Shown here piece after piece: positions 27,632 to 36,701 of a stretch of 64,000 nucleotides of DNA. The notes beneath the pieces are model-generated. The model saw nothing but the letters and a program-made list of their open reading frames with translations. It did no database searches and had not been told where the DNA came from. This DNA comes from Pseudooctadecabacter jejudonensis (GTDB lineage: Bacteria > Pseudomonadota > Alphaproteobacteria > Rhodobacterales > Rhodobacteraceae). Each line of letters opens with the position of its first letter. The stretch's first letter is position 1. Both the position numbers and the translations under genes were made by a program. The stretch lies in NCBI RefSeq assembly GCF_900172275.1, contig NZ_FWFT01000001.1, forward strand, positions 496,001 through 560,000, read 5' to 3'.

Positions 27632-28245
27632 CAGACAAGACCTCCAAACAACAGCGCAAAGACCGGCAGGGCAAACATCAACCCAAGGAACAGCACGAAA
27701 ATCGACGCCAGAATGATCATCACCGATTTGCCCACACCGTCCAAAAGATGCGCTTCCTTCACCGAAAAGATCAAACCGCGCACGGTGACCACAACCACGA
27801 AAATGACCACCAGAAAGGCAATGAACGGAAAGGCAATGTTAATCACCGACGTCAGGACACTTAGAACCGTCATCGCAATTTGAAAGGCCGCCAACACCGC
27901 CAGAACCTGCGGCAACTCCCCCTGCCCGCCACTGCGCCGGCCGACCCAATGGATCAGATAGGCAATGATAACACCCAGCAGCGCCGACACCGCGCCCGTC
28001 GTCAGCGGCGACGCCTGTTCAATGACCTGCACCGACCCGTCGGGCATGTTCAATTCAAACGTCTGCACCCCGTAAAGTGCCACCGTCACCGCCGCCATGA
28101 CGCCAGACATCACCCCCGACAGCACGATCATCAGGATCGACACATTCATCGGCAAATGCGCCGCCATGACAATCCGCGCCGCCTGCGCAGGGTCCCGGAT
28201 ATAAAGCTTGGTCAACGTCCAGACCGAGGTTGCAGAAAAATCCAT
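27631..28245 (-). CDS. YIP1-like polytopic membrane protein (second copy in suf operon)
   Basis: A 204-residue protein with about five hydrophobic segments (for example VSILMIVLSGVMSGVMAAVT, AVSALLGVIIAYLIHWVG, FIAFLVVIFVVVVTVRGL). The layout resembles the YIP1/DUF1282 family. It overlaps sufS and the preceding YIP1-like gene by one base each, so it is translated as part of the suf operon. GTG at 28248 directly precedes the ATG and could be the start. No function in Fe-S assembly is established; a membrane role is only inferred from position. Confidence 0.75.
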   Translation of the reverse strand: MDFSATSVWTLTKLYIRDPAQAARIVMAAHLPMNVSILMIVLSGVMSGVMAAVTVALYGVQTFELNMPDGSVQVIEQASPLTTGAVSALLGVIIAYLIHWVGRRSGGQGELPQVLAVLAAFQIAMTVLSVLTSVINIAFPFIAFLVVIFVVVVTVRGLIFSVKEAHLLDGVGKSVMIILASIFVLFLGLMFALPVFALLFGGLV

Positions 28246-28730
28246 CACGTCCCCTTCGACGTCTCAATCAGGCCCGACACCCAAAACCAAATCAGGGCCA
28301 CAAACCAAAGCGCGCCCACCAATGTGGTGCCCGGATGATCCAACCCGTTGAACCCCACCAACAGCCCATAAAACAACGCCAAGGGCGATGCGGCCAACCA
28401 GCCCCAAAAGATCGCCAGTCGCGCCCCATAGGCGGTCGCATGGGGTCGCACGATGCGGGTGACGATATAGAACACCAGCGCAATCGCGTAAAACAGCAGC
28501 GGCGCAATCATCATCATCGCAAAGAACGCATAAATCGCATCGCGCTGAAAATCAGACCCGGTCTGAATGGCCGCCCGCTGCAAGGCGGGCAAACGCGACA
28601 AAAAGACCAACAAACAGCCGATCATCAGCCACGCAATTGCACGATCTTCCCGCACGCCCATGGCGTACAGGTCGCGCACCACGGCGCGCGGACCACGGTA
28701 GGTCCGCGCAATATCACGGCTGACCGGCAT
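28245..28730 (-). CDS. YIP1-like polytopic membrane protein (first copy in suf operon)
   Basis: A 161-residue protein with about four hydrophobic segments (AWLMIGCLLVFLSRLPAL, FAMMMIAPLLFYAIALVFYI, IFWGWLAASPLALFYGLLVG, VGALWFVALIWFWVSGLI). It resembles YIP1-family proteins and the next gene, though similarity between the two is loose. It overlaps sufD and the second copy by one base at each end. Co-translation with sufD/sufS suggests a conserved, unexplained membrane component. Confidence 0.72.
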   Translation of the reverse strand: MPVSRDIARTYRGPRAVVRDLYAMGVREDRAIAWLMIGCLLVFLSRLPALQRAAIQTGSDFQRDAIYAFFAMMMIAPLLFYAIALVFYIVTRIVRPHATAYGARLAIFWGWLAASPLALFYGLLVGFNGLDHPGTTLVGALWFVALIWFWVSGLIETSKGT

Positions 28731-30019
28731 CAGCCCGCCCGACGTCCCAGCCAGCCTTCAAGGCGCGCATAAATCTCCTCGGCCAGCGTGTCGTCTGCGA
28801 TCTCTTCCAGGGCTTCCGCCAAAAACGCCAACACCAGCAAATCCGTGGCCTGCGCATGGGGCACGCCCCGCGACCGAAGGTAATACAGCGCCTCCTCATC
28901 AATCGCACCAGAGGTCGAACCATGGGAACACGCCACATCATCGGCGTAAATCTCAAGTTCCGGCTTGGCGAGGAACTGGCTGTCCTCGTCCAGCAACAAA
29001 GACTGGCTGATCTGGTAGCCATCGGTCTTCTGGGCGCCCTCTTTCACCAGAATCTTGCCCTGAAACACACCCGTGGCCCCGTTGCGCAGCACCTTTTTGA
29101 ACACCTGACGGCTTTCGCAATTCAGCGCATCATGGGTGATGAACACCGTGTCATCGTGGTGGAAATCATCCCCATCCCCCACACAGGCGCCCGCCACATG
29201 GGCCTGGGCATCGTCGCCCGTCAGCTCAATCACGCATTCGTTGCGCGTCAGCGTGCCGTTCATGGTCAATGTGAAAGACTTGAACACTGATTCCGTACCC
29301 AGCCGCGCAAAAATGCCCGTCACCGCACGGCGTTCGTGGTCACGCCCCTGCACGCGCACATGATGAAATGCGGCTTTGTCGGCCACATCGACCTCCATCA
29401 CCTTGTTGAACCGCGCCGCGGCGGGTCCGGTCTCAAGAAGGGTCATCTCGGCCCCCTCTTCGACCTTCACAACATGGTGCAACATCGCATCCGAGGTTTC
29501 CGATTGGTGCAGATAAATCAGGTTCACCGGCTTGCTGACCTTGCCCGTGACGCGGATCACCACACCGTCGCTGGCGAAGGCTGTGTTCAACGCAGCAAGC
29601 GGGCGCGGCGTGTAGCCGTGTTCGTTTGCCTCCAGCTGACCATACAGGTCCTTCGCCCAGTGAATGTCCTTGCTCGCCGCATCGGCCAGACGTTCGATCT
29701 CAAGCCCCTCAAGAGCCAGATCGTCAGACGCCTCTGCATCAAACACACCGTCCACGAAAACGACCTTCAACCGGTCCACGTCCGCCCACAAAGGCCCCTC
29801 GTCGTTGTCAAACACCGCAGCCGGTGTGACATCGGCGACCACAAGGGACGCAGGCTTGGTGAATTTCCAATACTCATCGCGCGCATGGGGCAACCCCATG
29901 TCACGCACACGGGCCAGCGCCGCAGACCGCGCCTCAGCGGCCCAGGTGCCGCCCTCAGGCACGGTCAGGTCCGCCAAACGGGCCTCCGTCGCATCCGCCT
30001 TGATCTGTGGAAGCGCCAT
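28730..30019 (-). CDS. sufD: Fe-S assembly scaffold protein SufD
   Basis: A 429-residue beta-helix protein that joins SufB and SufC in the scaffold complex on which Fe-S clusters are built. Family features include DDEGPLWAD in the N-terminal part, the core HLSD-like region, KILVKEGAQKTDGYQISQSL and the C-terminal ADDVACSHGSTSGAIDEEAL with the conserved histidine, then YLRSRGVPHAQA. It is coupled by one-base overlaps to sufC upstream (TAATG) and a YIP1-like gene downstream (TGATG). Confidence 0.95.
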   Translation of the reverse strand: MALPQIKADATEARLADLTVPEGGTWAAEARSAALARVRDMGLPHARDEYWKFTKPASLVVADVTPAAVFDNDEGPLWADVDRLKVVFVDGVFDAEASDDLALEGLEIERLADAASKDIHWAKDLYGQLEANEHGYTPRPLAALNTAFASDGVVIRVTGKVSKPVNLIYLHQSETSDAMLHHVVKVEEGAEMTLLETGPAAARFNKVMEVDVADKAAFHHVRVQGRDHERRAVTGIFARLGTESVFKSFTLTMNGTLTRNECVIELTGDDAQAHVAGACVGDGDDFHHDDTVFITHDALNCESRQVFKKVLRNGATGVFQGKILVKEGAQKTDGYQISQSLLLDEDSQFLAKPELEIYADDVACSHGSTSGAIDEEALYYLRSRGVPHAQATDLLVLAFLAEALEEIADDTLAEEIYARLEGWLGRRAG

Positions 30020-30774
30020 TACGCCACCTCCGCCAGAATGTCGGCATAGCCATTGTTTTCGACTTCCAAAGCCAGCTCAGGCCCGCCGGTTTTCACAATG
30101 CGACCGTCGGCCATAATGTGCACCACGTCGGGTTTGATGTGATCCAGCAGACGTTGGTAATGGGTGATCACCAGGAACCCACGGCCCGCATCACGCAGCG
30201 CATTGACGCCCTCGGACACCAGTTTCATCGCATCCACGTCAAGACCGGAATCCGTCTCGTCCAGGATGCACATCTTGGGCTCCAGCATGGCCATCTGCAA
30301 AATCTCGTTGCGCTTTTTCTCACCGCCGGAAAAGCCCACGTTGACGGGACGTTTCAGCATGTCGGCGTCAATCTTCAACGTCTTGGCCTTGGCGCGCACC
30401 TCTTTCAGGAAATCGCCTGCCGAAATTTCATCCTCACCGCGCGCTTTGCGCTGTGCGTTCACGGCAGTGCGCAGGAACGTCATGTTGCCCACACCGGGGA
30501 TTTCAACCGGATACTGGAACGCCAGAAACAGGCCCGCCGCCGCGCGCTCTTCGGTTTCCATCTCCAACAGGTCTTCACCGTCCAGCGACGCGCTGCCGCC
30601 CGTGACTTCATAACCCTCTTTGCCGGACAACACGTAAGACAACGTGGATTTGCCCGACCCGTTGGGCCCCATGATCGCGTGCACCTTTCCAGGCTCAACG
30701 GTCAGGTTCACACCCTTGAGGATTTTCTTTTCCTCTTCTTCAAGTTCGACGTGCAAGTCTTTGATTTCCAGCAT
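30019..30774 (-). CDS. sufC: Fe-S assembly ATPase SufC
   Basis: A 251-residue ABC-type ATPase, not a transporter, that drives conformational change of the SufBCD scaffold. Walker A is GPNGSGKST, the signature VGFSGGEKKRNEI and Walker B MCILDETDSGLD, typical of SufC. The start MLEIKDLHVELE has GGAAAGG upstream; an earlier in-frame ATG at 30813 adds residues foreign to the family. A GC-rich imperfect hairpin lies just upstream at 30801-30823. Confidence 0.97.
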   Translation of the reverse strand: MLEIKDLHVELEEEEKKILKGVNLTVEPGKVHAIMGPNGSGKSTLSYVLSGKEGYEVTGGSASLDGEDLLEMETEERAAAGLFLAFQYPVEIPGVGNMTFLRTAVNAQRKARGEDEISAGDFLKEVRAKAKTLKIDADMLKRPVNVGFSGGEKKRNEILQMAMLEPKMCILDETDSGLDVDAMKLVSEGVNALRDAGRGFLVITHYQRLLDHIKPDVVHIMADGRIVKTGGPELALEVENNGYADILAEVA

Positions 30775-30855
30775 TTTATGCCCTTTCCAAATGCGACAGG
30801 AGGGCCCGCGCACGCGCGGCCCTCTGACATGAGTTTTCAGTTGTTGGTATGTGGT

Positions 30856-31380
30856 TTAGGTAACCAGCGCGGCGCTGGCCATCATATCGGCCACCCAGTT
30901 GGGCGGATAGAACTTCGCGTAAACCTCGGGTGCCAGTGCGACCAGATCGCCCTCGAACACCAGCGCGCCGAGAAAGCCCGCCGTTTGGACGGGGATCGCC
31001 GTTTTGCGCAGGCCCAGCACCAGCATCAACACAAGGCTGAGAACCAGCGCCAAAATGAACGACGTCGGCACATCCGCGATCATGGACGCCAGATCGACAC
31101 CCTTGTCCGCTGCCAACGCCAAGGCGTCGTCCAGAAACCGAAAGTCCAGCCAGCGGCCCAGAATGACCGAAGCCACCCCGGACACGAGGGCTGCGACATA
31201 CAAGACCATCCCCGCCTTTTTCTGCGTGGATTTCTGGCGCATCTTCACGCCTGCCTTGGCCAGAAAACGCCGTTCGTCGCGCACCTCGGCCAGGCCCTCT
31301 CCGGGCACTGTCCATGATGTCGTGTTGCCGCTTTCGATCTTGGCCATGCGTTCTGCAAAGGTTGTCTTGCTCACCGCCAT
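30856..31380 (-). CDS. Conserved-looking membrane protein in suf operon, unknown function
   Basis: A 174-residue protein not recognised as a named family. The N-terminal part is soluble and charged (FAERMAKIESGNTTSWTVPG), followed by two strong membrane segments (AGMVLYVAALVSGVASVI and SFILALVLSLVLMLVLGL) and a third moderately hydrophobic C-terminal stretch. The start at 31380 has GGGAGAG upstream. It sits 81 bases before sufC, in the slot where related bacteria often carry a suf-linked membrane protein. A role in Fe-S metabolism is only suggested by place. Confidence 0.7.
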   Translation of the reverse strand: MAVSKTTFAERMAKIESGNTTSWTVPGEGLAEVRDERRFLAKAGVKMRQKSTQKKAGMVLYVAALVSGVASVILGRWLDFRFLDDALALAADKGVDLASMIADVPTSFILALVLSLVLMLVLGLRKTAIPVQTAGFLGALVFEGDLVALAPEVYAKFYPPNWVADMMASAALVT

Positions 31381-31499
31381 AAAGGTCTCTCCCACGTCTG
31401 TCCGACGAAAGGGGTAGATAACCTATTGGGCCGAAATGTGGCGCAGGGTTGGCTGTGCTGCGGCGGGTGTCCGCAATTTGCACAAAATGAGGGCAGAGA

Positions 31500-32375
31500 T
31501 CACGCATCATCACGTCCCCCCTGCTGCTTCAGACCCTGCGGGAAGGACGCATAAAGCGCCTCTTTGGACGCCGCGATCCCGTCCGCATAGCCCAACGGCC
31601 CCGTGGGCGCGCGTTTGGCCACAGCCTCAATTTCCATGGTCTCAATGGGCGTGCCCAGCGCACGGTGAATGCCCGCGGCGTAGTCGTGGAATTTCAACAG
31701 CGCGCCGCCGTGAATGCCCGCAGGGTTCAGCCAGGTGTTTGGAATGCCGAAGGCATCGGCCGTCACCAACCCGTGCAGGGATTGGCTGATCACATGGGCG
31801 CACGACGCAATGTCACGCACCACACGCAGGGGCACCTCATCGCGCACATCAATCAGCTTGATGCGCGGGTTGTCCGCGGCAATCTGGCGCAAACGCGGGT
31901 CATCGGCGTAATGCATATGCGGGACCAAACCCACGATATCCTGACGTGCAGGGGCCTCCCCCAGCACATCGGCAATCAACAGCCCCGGATCGCCAAACAC
32001 ACGGTCATCGCGGTTCATCAAAGCGGCCGTGATCGGCCCGCGCAACAAAGCCACGCGGGTGTGGTGCCGGAAGGCGCGGTTTGGCAGACCGGCCATTGTG
32101 CCCGTGCCCCACAAAAACGGTTTGCGTCCGCTGTCCCGCGGGGCCGTCTGGTGGCTGGCCACGGATTTCATCAGGCTGCCCAGCGCATACATCTCGCAAT
32201 TGCCATGGTGCGCCCATTTCACATCGCGTTTGGACACATGGGACACGATATTGGCCGAAATGGCATCGCCGAAATTGGGTTCATCGCGATACCAATACAG
32301 ACGCAGCGGCGCCGTATAGGGCGTGTCCCGAACGGGGGTCACAGCTGGATCAGAATGGGCAGGCACTTGCGTCAT
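31500..32375 (-). CDS. Polysaccharide pyruvyl transferase family protein
   Basis: A 291-residue enzyme expected to add ketal pyruvate to a sugar, or to act on a related glycan. Motifs are NFGDAISANIV, LRGPITAALM, FGDPGLLIADVL and VISQSLHGLVTADAFGIP, all diagnostic of the ExoV/WcaK-like family. Its ATG overlaps the FkbM stop by four bases (ATGA), so the two act together. It lies inside the suf operon, where a glycan enzyme is out of place. The acceptor polymer is unknown; no polymer biosynthesis genes are near. Confidence 0.87.
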   Translation of the reverse strand: MTQVPAHSDPAVTPVRDTPYTAPLRLYWYRDEPNFGDAISANIVSHVSKRDVKWAHHGNCEMYALGSLMKSVASHQTAPRDSGRKPFLWGTGTMAGLPNRAFRHHTRVALLRGPITAALMNRDDRVFGDPGLLIADVLGEAPARQDIVGLVPHMHYADDPRLRQIAADNPRIKLIDVRDEVPLRVVRDIASCAHVISQSLHGLVTADAFGIPNTWLNPAGIHGGALLKFHDYAAGIHRALGTPIETMEIEAVAKRAPTGPLGYADGIAASKEALYASFPQGLKQQGGRDDA

Positions 32376-33274
32376 GCGGCCGCCTGTCTGTCTGTCTTCG
32401 GGGCCGCCAGAACATCCTGCGGCAGATGGGCTACAAACTGTTTGGCCGCCTTGGGGTCACAGGCCCCACGGCGGCCGAGTTCATCCAGACAATGCAACGT
32501 CAGATCATAGCTTTCGAACACCACCGCCGCAGCAATCGCCAGCTGTTTCAATTGATGTTCCGTCACCGTGCCGATGTCTTCGATGTTGCGAATATAAACC
32601 GCATCCCCATCCAACAGCTGCGATCCCACCGATTTGCGATCCAACTGCCGCCATTGGCTGTGTTTGACCGGCAAAGCCTTTTGCGTCAGGAACTTATGCA
32701 ACTGGAACCCTTGGGCGCGCAGCTCTGCATCCAAATCGCCCCACAGCGGCTCATCCTCATACATGCGGATAAACCGCACCTCGGGGATGACAACCATGGC
32801 CTCCGACAAGGTGGTCCGCCCGCCTTGCATCACCGACAACTCCCCGCCCTGCAGATCCATCTTCAACAGATCGACCTTGGGCATATCGGGGATGCTATCG
32901 ACCGTGACCATATCCATCTCAATCTCGGTGATCTCTTTTTGATACCACCTCTCACGGCCCAGAAAATCAGCCGTGGGTTTGTAGATCTTGAACAGCGACG
33001 ACAGCACCGCGAATTCATGGGCGTAATAAATGCCCTTGCCCTCGGGCCCCACGGCCTGCGGAAAATAGGTGGCATTGTCGCGCGGCTGTTTTTGCAGTTC
33101 CGCAAAGGCACGCGGGTTGGGCTCAAACCCCCAGACGTGGCACATCCCTTCCTCGATCAACAGCTGATAATCTGGCACGTTGATCGGGTTGGCCCCCACA
33201 TCAAGGATCTTCATATCCTCAGGCGCCAAAGTCTCTTTCAGGAACATCAGCCGATCACGGTTCGTGCGTGCCAT
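32372..33274 (-). CDS. FkbM family methyltransferase
   Basis: A 300-residue SAM-dependent methyltransferase. Motif I is KILDVGANPINVPDY, followed by WGFEPNPRAFAELQ. VDLLKMDLQGGELSVMQGG matches the FkbM pattern, where an acidic residue then Gly-Gly-Glu marks the active region. Members often O-methylate sugars. The start MARTNRDRLMFLK has GAGGTGG upstream; the frame is open another 71 codons upstream but that part is Gly/Arg-rich noise. It is 65 bases after sufB, with a hairpin in the gap, and overlaps the pyruvyl transferase. Confidence 0.88.
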   Translation of the reverse strand: MARTNRDRLMFLKETLAPEDMKILDVGANPINVPDYQLLIEEGMCHVWGFEPNPRAFAELQKQPRDNATYFPQAVGPEGKGIYYAHEFAVLSSLFKIYKPTADFLGRERWYQKEITEIEMDMVTVDSIPDMPKVDLLKMDLQGGELSVMQGGRTTLSEAMVVIPEVRFIRMYEDEPLWGDLDAELRAQGFQLHKFLTQKALPVKHSQWRQLDRKSVGSQLLDGDAVYIRNIEDIGTVTEHQLKQLAIAAAVVFESYDLTLHCLDELGRRGACDPKAAKQFVAHLPQDVLAAPKTDRQAAA

Positions 33275-33299
33275 ATCCAACCACCTCACGTCAGGGAAA

Positions 33300-33320
33300 G
33301 GGCGCACCTGTAATGCGCCC
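33300..33320 (-). terminator. Hairpin between sufB and the FkbM gene, possible attenuator
   Basis: GGGCGCA / TGCGCCC with a 7-base loop, followed on the minus strand by TTTCCC. It lies 20 bases after the sufB stop and could reduce read-through into the rest of the operon. Confidence 0.55.
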
Positions 33321-33339
33321 CCAACAGCCCAAAGGCCGC

Positions 33340-34863
33340 CTAGCCCACCGACCCTTCCAAAGAGATCGCAACCAAGGCCTGTGCTTCCATGGCAAACTCC
33401 ATCGGCAAAGCCTGCAACACTTCCTTGCAGAACCCGTTGACGACCAAGGCCACGGCCTCTTCCTCGTCCATGCCACGGCTGCGGCAATAAAACAGCTGAT
33501 CGTCATCCACCTTCGATGTGGTCGCCTCATGCTCGACGCGAGACGAATTGTTCTTAACCTCGATATACGGCACCGTATGCGCCCCGCATTTGTCGCCAAT
33601 CAGCAGGCTGTCACACTGGGTATAATTGCGGCTCTCCTTGGCCTTGGGATGCATGGACACAAGGCCACGATAGGTGTTCTGCGCCTTACCGGCACTGATC
33701 CCCTTGGACACAATGCGTGACTTGGTGTTCTTGCCCAAATGCACCATCTTTGTGCCCGTGTCGGCCTGCTGCATGTTATTGGCAATGGCGATGGAATAGA
33801 ACTCACCCTGGCTGTCGTCCCCACGCAGGATGCAGCTTGGATATTTCCACGTCACCGCAGACCCGGTTTCCACTTGCGTCCACATCACCTTGGACCGGTC
33901 ACCCCGACAATCGGCACGTTTCGTCACAAAGTTATAGATCCCGCCCTTGCCGTTCTCATCGCCCGGATACCAGTTCTGCACGGTGGAATATTTCACCTCT
34001 GCATCGTCCAGAATGACAATCTCAACCACCGCCGCATGCAGCTGTGCGATGTCACGCTGGGGCGCCGTGCAGCCCTCCAGATAGGACACGTAGGATCCTT
34101 CCTCAGCGATGATCAGCGTGCGTTCAAACTGACCGGTGTTTTCAGCATTGATGCGGAAATACGTGGACAGCTCCATCGGGCATTTCGTGCCCTTGGGGAT
34201 GTACACAAACGACCCGTCCGAGAACACGGCTGAATTCAACGTCGCATAGAAATTGTCCTGCACCGGCACAACGGAGCCCAAATATTTCTTCACCAGCTCA
34301 GGATGCTCTTTGATCGCCTCGGAGATCGAACAGAAAATCACGCCCGCCTTCTTCAACTCATCCTGAAAGGTCGTGCCCACGGACACAGAATCAAACACCG
34401 CATCCACAGCCACCTTGCGCGGGGCGTCGGACATCTCTTCGGCGCCCTCAACACCGGCCAGAATGGCCTGCTCTTTCAACGGAATGCCCAGCTTTTCGTA
34501 GGTCGCCAGCAACTTGGGGTCGACCTCATCCAACGACTTGGGCTTCACCTCCATGCTTTTGGGGCGCGCATAGTAATACTGATCCTGAAAATCGATCTCA
34601 GGATAATCCACCATCGCCCACTCAGGCTCTTTCATTTCCAGCCAGCGGGCATAGGCAGCCAAACGCCACTCCAGCATCCACTCCGGCTCTTCATTCTTTT
34701 GGGAAATCAGCCGTACGATGTCCTCGGTCAGCCCCTTGGGGGCATAGTCCATCTCAATGTCAGTGTTCCAGCCGTACTTGTAGTCACCGCCCAGCTTCTT
34801 GACGGCATCCACCGTCTCCTGCTCGACACCTTCTTTGACCTCAACGTGATCTACGACGTTCAT
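33340..34863 (-). CDS. sufB: Fe-S assembly scaffold protein SufB
   Basis: A 507-residue scaffold protein of SufBCD, partner of SufC and SufD. It shows the long N-terminal region ([18 protein letters not shown]) and the core with [29 protein letters not shown] and the C-terminal [25 protein letters not shown]-like and cysteine residues of the beta-helix are conserved in pattern. AGGAGAG precedes the ATG. The stop of the upstream cysteine desulfurase is 15 bases away. Length is normal. Confidence 0.97.
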   Translation of the reverse strand: MNVVDHVEVKEGVEQETVDAVKKLGGDYKYGWNTDIEMDYAPKGLTEDIVRLISQKNEEPEWMLEWRLAAYARWLEMKEPEWAMVDYPEIDFQDQYYYARPKSMEVKPKSLDEVDPKLLATYEKLGIPLKEQAILAGVEGAEEMSDAPRKVAVDAVFDSVSVGTTFQDELKKAGVIFCSISEAIKEHPELVKKYLGSVVPVQDNFYATLNSAVFSDGSFVYIPKGTKCPMELSTYFRINAENTGQFERTLIIAEEGSYVSYLEGCTAPQRDIAQLHAAVVEIVILDDAEVKYSTVQNWYPGDENGKGGIYNFVTKRADCRGDRSKVMWTQVETGSAVTWKYPSCILRGDDSQGEFYSIAIANNMQQADTGTKMVHLGKNTKSRIVSKGISAGKAQNTYRGLVSMHPKAKESRNYTQCDSLLIGDKCGAHTVPYIEVKNNSSRVEHEATTSKVDDDQLFYCRSRGMDEEEAVALVVNGFCKEVLQALPMEFAMEAQALVAISLEGSVG

Positions 34864-34878
34864 GTGGCTCTCCTCATG

Positions 34879-35922
34879 TCACACCGACCGCTGCCGGTGG
34901 CGCTTTTGCTTCTGTGTCCAGACGTCGACAAACCGCATGACGTCCTCTTGTGTTGTTTCAGGTCCCAGCGACACGCGAATGGCGCTCGCCGCAAGGTCCT
35001 CGTCAAATCCCATGGCCTGCAGAACGGTGCTGGCCTTGACCTTCCCGCTTGAACAGGCCGATCCCGCCGAAATCGCGATGCCCGCCAGATCCATCGCCAT
35101 CACCTGCGTCTCTCCCTTCCAGCCGGGTGTGATCATGCAAGTGGTGTTGGGCAAACGGGCCGCGCCTTTCCCGACTAAAATAGTCTCCTTACTGGCAGCC
35201 TCAACCCCACTTTCTAGAATATTTCTAAGTTTCTCGACACGGCTCCACACCCCGTCCTCAAGATCGCGCAAAGCCGCCCCGATCGCAGCCCCCATACCCG
35301 CAATCCCGATCACGTTCTCGGTGCCCGACCGGCGCCCCATTTCCTGGCCCCCACCGGTGATCTGGGCCGCCACATCCGTGCCTTGGGGAAAGACCAAAGC
35401 GCCCACACCCTTGGGCCCGCCAAACTTGTGCGCCGATAAAAACCCCATTCCAATGCCGGCCCAGGAAAACGCAAACGGCAGCCGCCCGACCCCTTGGGTC
35501 AAATCCGACACGGCAAGGCCCTGCGGCAACGCCTGCACCACCCCCGTTTCCGAATTGGCCCATTGCAAAACGGATCGCGCAGGCTCCTCCACCGTCACGC
35601 GGCCCTGCCCATCCACCGGCAAAACCGGATCAATCCAGCCCGCAACGGCATCATGTTCCACCGCAGCCCCCAGCAAATCACGGCCCTTGCACGCCAAAGC
35701 CGCAGCCTCTGTGGCCCCCGACACAAACACAACATCCGCACCAGACGCCCCAATGGCATCGGCCACCTGCACCCGCGCCGCCTCAACCAGCCCCTTGGCC
35801 GCTCGGCCCTCGGCATGCACGGACGACGGATTACCGGCCACATCCATGGCCGCAACCATCGCCTCCCGTGCCTCAGCCCGCACAGGCGTCGTGGCGTTAT
35901 AGTCCAGATAAACACGGCTCAT
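34879..35922 (-). CDS. Cysteine desulfurase, IscS/NifS-like
   Basis: A 347-residue group I desulfurase, distinct from SufS at the other end of the operon. PLP lysine is Lys166 (FLSAHKFGGPKGVG); the persulfide cysteine is Cys290 in SAGSACSSGKVKAS. It is shorter than E. coli IscS and lacks its C-terminal IscU-binding tail, as in many suf-linked NifS proteins. Residues about 231-252 are encoded by an AT-rich run of rare codons (AGA, CTA, TTA, ATT), unlike the rest. It lies between iscR and sufB. Confidence 0.93.
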   Translation of the reverse strand: MSRVYLDYNATTPVRAEAREAMVAAMDVAGNPSSVHAEGRAAKGLVEAARVQVADAIGASGADVVFVSGATEAAALACKGRDLLGAAVEHDAVAGWIDPVLPVDGQGRVTVEEPARSVLQWANSETGVVQALPQGLAVSDLTQGVGRLPFAFSWAGIGMGFLSAHKFGGPKGVGALVFPQGTDVAAQITGGGQEMGRRSGTENVIGIAGMGAAIGAALRDLEDGVWSRVEKLRNILESGVEAASKETILVGKGAARLPNTTCMITPGWKGETQVMAMDLAGIAISAGSACSSGKVKASTVLQAMGFDEDLAASAIRVSLGPETTQEDVMRFVDVWTQKQKRHRQRSV

Positions 35923-36067
35923 GGCGCGCGACCGCCCTGCCCCAAACCCGTCTTCGCTGTTTCAAAAATATGCAAACCGCCGACATATCCAAAAGCACGA
36001 TCGAGCAACCGCCCGCAGGGCGCCACCCGCCCGCCGCAGGCGCCGATCGTCAGATCGTCCCAAGCCC

Positions 36068-36526
36068 TCATTCGTCGACCACCTCAAACAGGCTTGGCAC
36101 CGCAGGGCACGGCGCCAACCCGTTGCCCACCACATCCGACAACCGCGTCTGGTGCAAAAACACGTAGACATGCGCGCTCAGCCCCTCCCACAACCGGTTC
36201 GTCATCGATTGCGCCCGGCTGCCCGACACAGCACCAGATGCGCCCGCACCGGTGTGCATCGCCGAAACGGTCTCATCCACCGCCGACAAAATCTCCACCA
36301 CACGGATCTCGGACGCGGGCTTGGCCAGCTGATACCCGCCCCCCGGGCCGCGCACCGACGACACAAGCCCCCCACGCCGTAGCTTCACAAACAACTGCTC
36401 CAGATAAGGCAGCGATACACCTTGACGCTTGCTCAACTCCCCAAGGCTCACCAACTCGCCCTCGGGCTGCAGCGCAATATCCGCAAGTGCCACCATGGCA
36501 TACCGCCCCTTGGTGCTTAGTTTCAT
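36068..36526 (-). CDS. iscR: Rrf2 family regulator, IscR type without the canonical cysteines
   Basis: A 152-residue repressor at the head of the suf operon. The N-terminal winged helix is IscR-like (MKLSTKGRYAMVALADIALQ, GVSLPYLEQLFVKL, VRGPGGGYQLAK). The region that carries three cysteines in E. coli IscR reads HTGAGASGAVSGSRAQSMTN; the only cysteine is Cys140. IscR of Rhodobacter sphaeroides has been described as an unusual form lacking the three-cysteine motif, so this is probably lineage-typical rather than damage. It should sense Fe-S status and repress suf. Confidence 0.92.
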   Translation of the reverse strand: MKLSTKGRYAMVALADIALQPEGELVSLGELSKRQGVSLPYLEQLFVKLRRGGLVSSVRGPGGGYQLAKPASEIRVVEILSAVDETVSAMHTGAGASGAVSGSRAQSMTNRLWEGLSAHVYVFLHQTRLSDVVGNGLAPCPAVPSLFEVVDE

Positions 36527-36635
36527 GGCTCATCCCCCGCACAATCCAGTGCCAAACCGCCTCAGGCGTTGACGACACCCCAGCGCCCCGATACTTCATG
36601 ACAACCCCTAAGGGCACACACCGCCCCCAAGGAAA

Positions 36636-36650
36636 TTAGAATCTTTCTAA
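36636..36650. promoter_or_regulatory. Irr-box-like inverted repeat upstream of iscR-suf
   Basis: TTAGAA-TCT-TTCTAA, a perfect 6-bp inverted repeat with 3-base spacing, lies 110 bases before iscR and 52 before the divergent hydrolase gene. It matches the form of the iron control element bound by Irr in alphaproteobacteria. Regulation of suf by iron is inferred. Confidence 0.6.
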
Positions 36651-36701
36651 AGTGCCTGAGTGTTTCCGTCAACAATCAAGCCAAACCAAGAACGGACCAA
36701 A

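Noticed and set aside
33275-33487. 71-residue N-terminal extension of the FkbM protein
   Set aside because: Gly/Arg-rich, runs through the hairpin and overlaps the end of sufB; a good ribosome site lies before the shorter start.
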